Both the position numbers and the translations under genes were made by a program. This document shows, piece after piece, positions 24,939 to 28,953 of a DNA stretch of 28,953 nt. The notes under the pieces were generated by a model, which had not been told where the DNA came from, ran no database searches, and was given only the letters and a program-made list of their open reading frames with translations. Source of the DNA: Alphaproteobacteria bacterium UBA2966 (GTDB taxonomy: Bacteria; Pseudomonadota; Alphaproteobacteria; UBA2966); NCBI GenBank assembly GCA_002348365.1, contig DEBC01000119.1, forward strand, positions 1-28,953. The letters run 5' to 3'. Within the stretch, counting starts at the first letter, position 1, and each line of letters starts with the position of its first letter.

Positions 24939-25394
24939 ATGTTACGCGAGCGTCTCACTGAATCCTTGAAGAGTGCGATGAAGGCCAAGGACGCGCGACG
25001 GTCAGCGACCGTTCGGCTGATTCTGGCGGCACTGAAGGACCGTGATATCGCGGCGCGCGGTTCCGGCGATTCAGAAGGGCTTGGCGAGGATGAGATCCTG
25101 CACATGATGCAGACCATGATTCGGCAGCGCCGTGAATCCATCGAAATGTACAGAAAAGGTCAGCGCGATGATCTCGTTGAGCAGGAAGAAGGCGAGATCA
25201 GGGTCATCGAAGAGTTCCTCCCCAAACAAATGTCGGAGGATGAGGTTTCGGCGGCAAGCCGGGAGATCATCGCCGAGTTGGATGCCCATAGCATCAAGGA
25301 TATGGGGCAGGTCATGGGAGAGCTTAAAAGTCGCTACGCCGGCAAGATGGATTTCGGCAAGGCCAGCCAGGTCGTCAAAGGCCTGTTGACGTAG
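24939..25394 (+). CDS. GatB/YqeY domain-containing protein
   Basis: The 151-residue protein is the stand-alone YqeY family, which resembles the tRNA-binding tail domain of the GatB amidotransferase subunit. It begins MLRERLTESLKSAMKAKDARRSATVRLILAA, with ILHMMQTMIRQRRESIEMY in the middle and IKDMGQVMGELKSRYAGKMDFGKASQVVKGLL at the end. All are typical and the length is normal. The ATG at 24939 has GGGCAAGG upstream. It may act in tRNA quality control, but this is unproven for the family. The position before dnaG-rpoD is, to my knowledge, common in alphaproteobacteria. A 196-bp gap to dnaG (25395-25590) holds no gene I can support. Confidence 0.94.
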   Translation: MLRERLTESLKSAMKAKDARRSATVRLILAALKDRDIAARGSGDSEGLGEDEILHMMQTMIRQRRESIEMYRKGQRDDLVEQEEGEIRVIEEFLPKQMSEDEVSAASREIIAELDAHSIKDMGQVMGELKSRYAGKMDFGKASQVVKGLLT

Positions 25395-25590
25395 GCCCGA
25401 ATGAACCAGGCATTGTTGTCTCAGAACTCGAACATCCCGGAACATGCCAGTTTGCTTGCCGGTGGCCATCTCCTCTCGAGCGGCGAAGTGGCAAGTGTCA
25501 GACCACGGGACGTTCCATGTATGGTACGCAAGTCTTGTGGACGCGGGCACGAGGCAAACTTGAAAAAATTTGCGAGCTGAACCCGCGTTC

Positions 25591-27450
25591 ATGGCATTTC
25601 CAGATCACTTCCTCGACGACCTGAAGGCCAGGGTGCAGCTGGTCGACGTCGTTGGCCAGCATGTCAAACTCACCCGTCGCGGTCGCGAATGGCTGGGCCT
25701 TTGCCCTTTCCACAATGAGAAAACCCCCTCCTTCACGGTAAATGAGGACAAGGGGTTTTATCACTGCTTCGGATGCCAGGCGCACGGCAGCGTTTTCGAT
25801 TTCGTCATGCAGCGAGAAGGACTGAGCTTTCCGGAAGCGGTCGAAAAACTGGCCGCTGAGGCTGGCATGCAGGTGCCCGCGCGATCGCCCGAAGCGGCAG
25901 CGCAGGACAAGGCGCGGGCGAACCTATACGACGCCATGTCATTCGCGGCGGAATGGTTTCAGGGGCGCCTGGACACGGGTTCCGGCCGTGCAGCACGGGA
26001 TTATCTTGAAGCGCGCGGCCTGACCGACACGACCATCAAGGAATTCGGGCTTGGCCATGCACCCAAGGGTCGGTCCGCACTCAAAGAGGCGCTGCTCGCC
26101 AGGAATTTTTCGGAGCGCCAGCTTATCGACGCGGGCTTGGTGATCTCGCCGGAAGATGGCGGCGAGACGTTTGACCGGTTTCGAAACCGCATCATGTTTC
26201 CCATAACCGACACGCGCGGCCGTGTAGTGGCTTTCGGCGGGCGAGCGTTGGACGACGCGCCGGCCAAGTATCTGAATTCACCGGAAACACCGCTCTTTCA
26301 CAAAGGCCGGCTGCTCTACAATCTCGCTCGCGCCAGGCCGATCGTTCGAGACGAGGGCACGGTGGTGGTCGCCGAAGGCTACATGGACGTGATCGCCCTG
26401 CATCAGGCGGGATTTGCTCATGCGGTGGCGCCGTTGGGGACGGCCGTCACCGAGGAACAGCTGGGTCTACTGTGGCGGCTCGCGCCTGAGCCTGTCCTCT
26501 GTTTCGACGGCGACGCCGCGGGCTGGAATGCCGCGGCGCGTGCTGCCGAGCGCGCATTGCCACATCTGCGTTCGGGCCACTCCCTGCGCTTTGCCTTGCT
26601 GCCGACCGGCGAGGACCCGGACAGTCTGGTGCGATCGAAAGGCCCAGCGGCATTCCGCCAGCTTCTCGTCGACGCCACGCCACTCTCCGATCTTCTATGG
26701 CAGATCACCATGCAGGACCGGGATCTCGATACCCCCGAACGGCGAGCGGGGTTCGCGAAGGACATCCGCGGTGTGGTGGAGCGAATTGGTGACGCTCAAG
26801 TGAAAGCGTTCTATGAGCGTCACTACCGGACGCGATTGGACGACATGTTTAGTGCCGGACGCCGTAACTCTGAAAACCGGGCCTCACGCGCTTCTCGGCC
26901 CTCGCGCGGAGGCCAACGGACGCGACGACTTTCACCGCATCACGCCTTGGGGTTGGGTGTCGTCGGAACGACCGAGCGTCGTGAACGCGTTCTGATTGCC
27001 ACAATTGTTGGACATCCGGGCCTTTTGGAGCTGTTTCTCGAGGAATTCCTGGACATCGAATTGAGCAATCTCGCGCTTGACAGGTTGCGCAATGAAATCA
27101 TAGAGATAGCGCGGGGCAGCCCTGGTCTTGACAGCGCGACATTGAAGCAACACCTCTGTGACAAGGGATTTGCGGCGACGTTGGATGACATCGCCGACAC
27201 GAGGATCGCGCCACTTGCGCCATTCGTGCGCCCCGAAGTGCCGTTGGAAGCGGCGCGGGAAGGCTGGGAAAACACGCTTTCTGTTCACCGATTGGCCGTG
27301 ACACTGCCGGCGGAGAAGAGCGCGTGCATTGAGGAGTTTGATTTCACGGACGAGGGGTTTAATCGTCTGAAGGCCTTTCTCGGCGAGGCGGAACGTAGCA
27401 ACAAGGCTGAAACGGCAGCGGCAGGGCCAACTGGCACCAGAACATCTTGA
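25591..27450 (+). CDS. dnaG: DNA primase
   Basis: DnaG makes RNA primers at the replication fork with DnaB helicase. The 619-residue protein has the N-terminal zinc-binding domain (C38-PFH41 and C59-FGC62 in LCPFHNEKTPSF and YHCFGCQAHG). The catalytic core includes FRNRIMFPI and the TOPRIM site (E262 in VVVAEGYMDVIA; D306 and D308 in CFDGDAAGW). The C-terminal helicase-interaction region (about 470-619) is less conserved. A linker of about 40 residues after position 420 is rich in Arg and Ser. The ATG at 25591 matches the family N-terminus MAFPDHFLDDLKARV; a TTG at 25570 is possible but unlikely. rpoD follows 79 bp downstream, the usual macromolecular-synthesis pairing. Confidence 0.97.
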   Translation: MAFPDHFLDDLKARVQLVDVVGQHVKLTRRGREWLGLCPFHNEKTPSFTVNEDKGFYHCFGCQAHGSVFDFVMQREGLSFPEAVEKLAAEAGMQVPARSPEAAAQDKARANLYDAMSFAAEWFQGRLDTGSGRAARDYLEARGLTDTTIKEFGLGHAPKGRSALKEALLARNFSERQLIDAGLVISPEDGGETFDRFRNRIMFPITDTRGRVVAFGGRALDDAPAKYLNSPETPLFHKGRLLYNLARARPIVRDEGTVVVAEGYMDVIALHQAGFAHAVAPLGTAVTEEQLGLLWRLAPEPVLCFDGDAAGWNAAARAAERALPHLRSGHSLRFALLPTGEDPDSLVRSKGPAAFRQLLVDATPLSDLLWQITMQDRDLDTPERRAGFAKDIRGVVERIGDAQVKAFYERHYRTRLDDMFSAGRRNSENRASRASRPSRGGQRTRRLSPHHALGLGVVGTTERRERVLIATIVGHPGLLELFLEEFLDIELSNLALDRLRNEIIEIARGSPGLDSATLKQHLCDKGFAATLDDIADTRIAPLAPFVRPEVPLEAAREGWENTLSVHRLAVTLPAEKSACIEEFDFTDEGFNRLKAFLGEAERSNKAETAAAGPTGTRTS

Positions 27451-27466
27451 AAGTGACATCTGAGCG

Positions 27467-27485
27467 TCCGGCGCAGCGCGCCGGA
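27467..27485 (+). other. GC-rich hairpin between dnaG and rpoD
   Basis: A perfect 8-bp inverted repeat (TCCGGCGC at 27467-27474 and GCGCCGGA at 27478-27485) with a 3-base loop lies in the 79-bp gap between dnaG and rpoD. The following sequence (TAAATACC) has no T run, so it is at most a weak terminator. It may be a partial attenuator or an mRNA processing or stability element that separates primase and sigma-factor expression. Confidence 0.45.
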
Positions 27486-27529
27486 TAAATACCGATTGCG
27501 TATCGACATCAACTACGACGGCGACCGAC

Positions 27530-28953
27530 ATGGCGAATGCGGCAGAGACTGAAGAAGCGACAGAAGAATCAACCGACAGCCCGCTAATCGATTCTTCCAA
27601 TCAGGCGATCAAGAAGATGGTTGCCAAAGCGAAGGAGCGAGGCTACGTCACCTATGACGAATTGAACGAGGTGCTGCCCCAGGACCAGGTTTCCTCCGAG
27701 CAGATCGAGGACACCATGGCCATGCTGTCGGAAATGGGCGTGAACGTCATTGAAGGTGACGAGGCTGAGGATTCGTCTTCTGAAGACGAAAAAGCCGAAA
27801 AGCTACCGGCGCCCGTCGCAACCGTCAAAGCCGAAGAGACCGAATACGAGCGTACGGATGACCCGGTCCGCATGTACCTGCGGGAGATGGGATCGATCGA
27901 GCTTCTCTCGCGCCAGGGCGAGATCGAGATTGCCAAGCGCATCGAGAAGGGCCGCGAAACCATGATCGGCGGCATCTGCGAGAGTCCGCTGACCATGCGC
28001 GCCATCGTTCAGTGGCGCGACGATCTCACGGCCGAGAGCGTTCTCCTGCGAGAGATCATCGATCTGGATGCGACCTTTGGTGGGCCTGACGAGGACGACG
28101 ACGAGGACGGCACTGGCGAAGCTGCTTCAGCCGAGAATGCGGAAGACGAGGAAGAGGAAGCCGAAGAGGACGGCGACGACGATGATGACGAGGTCGCACT
28201 GTCGCTTGCGGCGATGGAAGCCGTGCTCAAGCCGCACGTGCTCGACACTTTCGACGAGATCGCTTCCACGTATAAGAAGGTCAAGCGGCTGCAGGATATG
28301 CGGGTGCAGGCCGTTCTCAAGAGCGATTCGCTGAGCCCGGCGCAGGAGAAGCGGTACGCGAAGCTCAAGGAAGAACTGTTTGAGCGAATGGATGTCATTC
28401 GCCTGAACAACGGCCGCATCGAGGAACTCGTCGATCAGCTCTATGGCATCAACCGTCACCTCTATTCGCTCGAAGGCCGCCTGTTGCGGCTGGCCGAGAA
28501 GCACAAGGTCCCGCGGGACAGCTTCGTCAAACAGTATCAGGGACGCGAGCTCGATCCCCGGTGGCTGTCACGCGTCCGGCGCCTCAAGGAAAAAGGTTGG
28601 GCCGAATTCGCCAAGAAGGAAGGTGATGAGGTCAAACTCATCCGCAAGGAATTGGCGGACATCTGTACCGATATCGGTCTCGATATTCAGGAATTCCGCC
28701 GGATCGTTCATACCGTCCAGAGAGGCGAGCGTGAAGCGAGCCGGGCCAAGAAGGAAATGGTCGAGGCCAATCTCCGTTTGGTCATCTCCATCGCCAAGAA
28801 ATACACCAACCGCGGGCTGCAGTTTCTCGACCTGATTCAGGAGGGAAACATCGGCCTGATGAAGGCGGTGGACAAGTTCGAGTATCGGCGCGGGTACAAG
28901 TTCTCCACATACGCCACTTGGTGGATCCGGCAGGCCATCACGCGCTCGATTGC
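27530..28953 (+). CDS. rpoD: RNA polymerase primary sigma factor RpoD (3' end beyond the window)
   Basis: The first 474 complete codons encode the housekeeping sigma-70. Region 1.1 is visible at about 20-70 (IKKMVAKAKERGYVTYDELNEVLP, then MLSEMGVNVIE) and region 1.2 at about 110-140 (DDPVRMYLREMGSIELLSRQGEIEIAKRIE). The non-conserved region follows, with a long Asp/Glu stretch near 184-224. Regions 2.1-2.4 follow (ANLRLVISIAKKYTNRG, FLDLIQEGNIGLMKAVDKFEYRRGYKFSTYATWWIRQAITRSI), and the window ends inside the -10-recognition helix. Regions 3 and 4 are not present. The ATG at 27530 has no strong ribosome site, but the product begins like other alphaproteobacterial RpoD proteins. It is downstream of dnaG with a hairpin between. 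Confidence 0.97.
   Translation, partial: MANAAETEEATEESTDSPLIDSSNQAIKKMVAKAKERGYVTYDELNEVLPQDQVSSEQIEDTMAMLSEMGVNVIEGDEAEDSSSEDEKAEKLPAPVATVKAEETEYERTDDPVRMYLREMGSIELLSRQGEIEIAKRIEKGRETMIGGICESPLTMRAIVQWRDDLTAESVLLREIIDLDATFGGPDEDDDEDGTGEAASAENAEDEEEEAEEDGDDDDDEVALSLAAMEAVLKPHVLDTFDEIASTYKKVKRLQDMRVQAVLKSDSLSPAQEKRYAKLKEELFERMDVIRLNNGRIEELVDQLYGINRHLYSLEGRLLRLAEKHKVPRDSFVKQYQGRELDPRWLSRVRRLKEKGWAEFAKKEGDEVKLIRKELADICTDIGLDIQEFRRIVHTVQRGEREASRAKKEMVEANLRLVISIAKKYTNRGLQFLDLIQEGNIGLMKAVDKFEYRRGYKFSTYATWWIRQAITRSI

Noticed and set aside
25401..25580. 59-codon open frame between yqeY and dnaG
   Set aside because: It has no ribosome site and no recognisable product, and lies where a dnaG promoter or leader is expected; probably chance.
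1..28953. CRISPR arrays, tRNA or rRNA genes, insertion sequences, prophage
   Set aside because: None was seen: no regularly spaced repeats, transposase, integrase or tRNA-like fold stood out in reading either strand by eye.

Overview
The window looks like a chromosomal segment of an alphaproteobacterium, probably of the Rhodospirillales type. GC content appears moderate to high (an impression, not counted). The right half has the carA-carB-greA / yqeY-dnaG-rpoD order familiar from that class, with a trxB-lysR pair nearby. No rRNA, tRNA, CRISPR array or insertion sequence was seen. The species cannot be named from the sequence.

Layout, left to right. (1) 1-850: the 3' part of a formate/nitrite-transporter (FNT) family gene whose frame is open except for two in-frame amber codons. 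(2) 885-1622: a lipoprotein with a cupredoxin-like region split by a long acidic insert. (3) 1832-3034: aspartate/aromatic aminotransferase. (4) 3071-7615: a three-gene selenium locus, namely senA (selenoneine synthase), senB (selenosugar synthase) and a selenophosphate synthetase fused to an N-terminal flavoprotein. The middle gene is inverted, so senA and senB diverge from start codons 16-25 bp apart, while the stops of senB and selD overlap. (5) 7926-10748: an EF-G paralogue and a 2-keto-4-pentenoate hydratase-family enzyme. (6) 10863-13687: the MsrP molybdoenzyme, a frameshifted small secreted TPR-like gene, a HAD phosphatase and a DsbA-family isomerase. (7) 13742-13973: a short non-coding or leader region on the minus strand with paired segments, a 34-codon ORF and a clear intrinsic terminator. 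(8) 13988-18909: a leftward series elm1, an unknown 644-residue protein, trxB and a lysR regulator. (9) 19099-28953: an Lrp regulator, greA, carB and carA leftward, then yqeY, dnaG and the 5' part of rpoD rightward.

How the genes work together. The fused SelD would make selenophosphate, SenB would put selenium on a UDP-sugar, and SenA would join the selenosugar to hercynine with oxygen to give the antioxidant selenoneine. Hercynine needs an EgtD, which is not in this window. TrxB, MsrP and the DsbA-like protein are also redox proteins, but nothing in the sequence ties them to selenium. The most interesting unexplained items are the compact inverted sen locus, the unknown 644-residue protein coupled to elm1 with an apparently repeated beta-rich module, and the structured region upstream of the DsbA-family gene.
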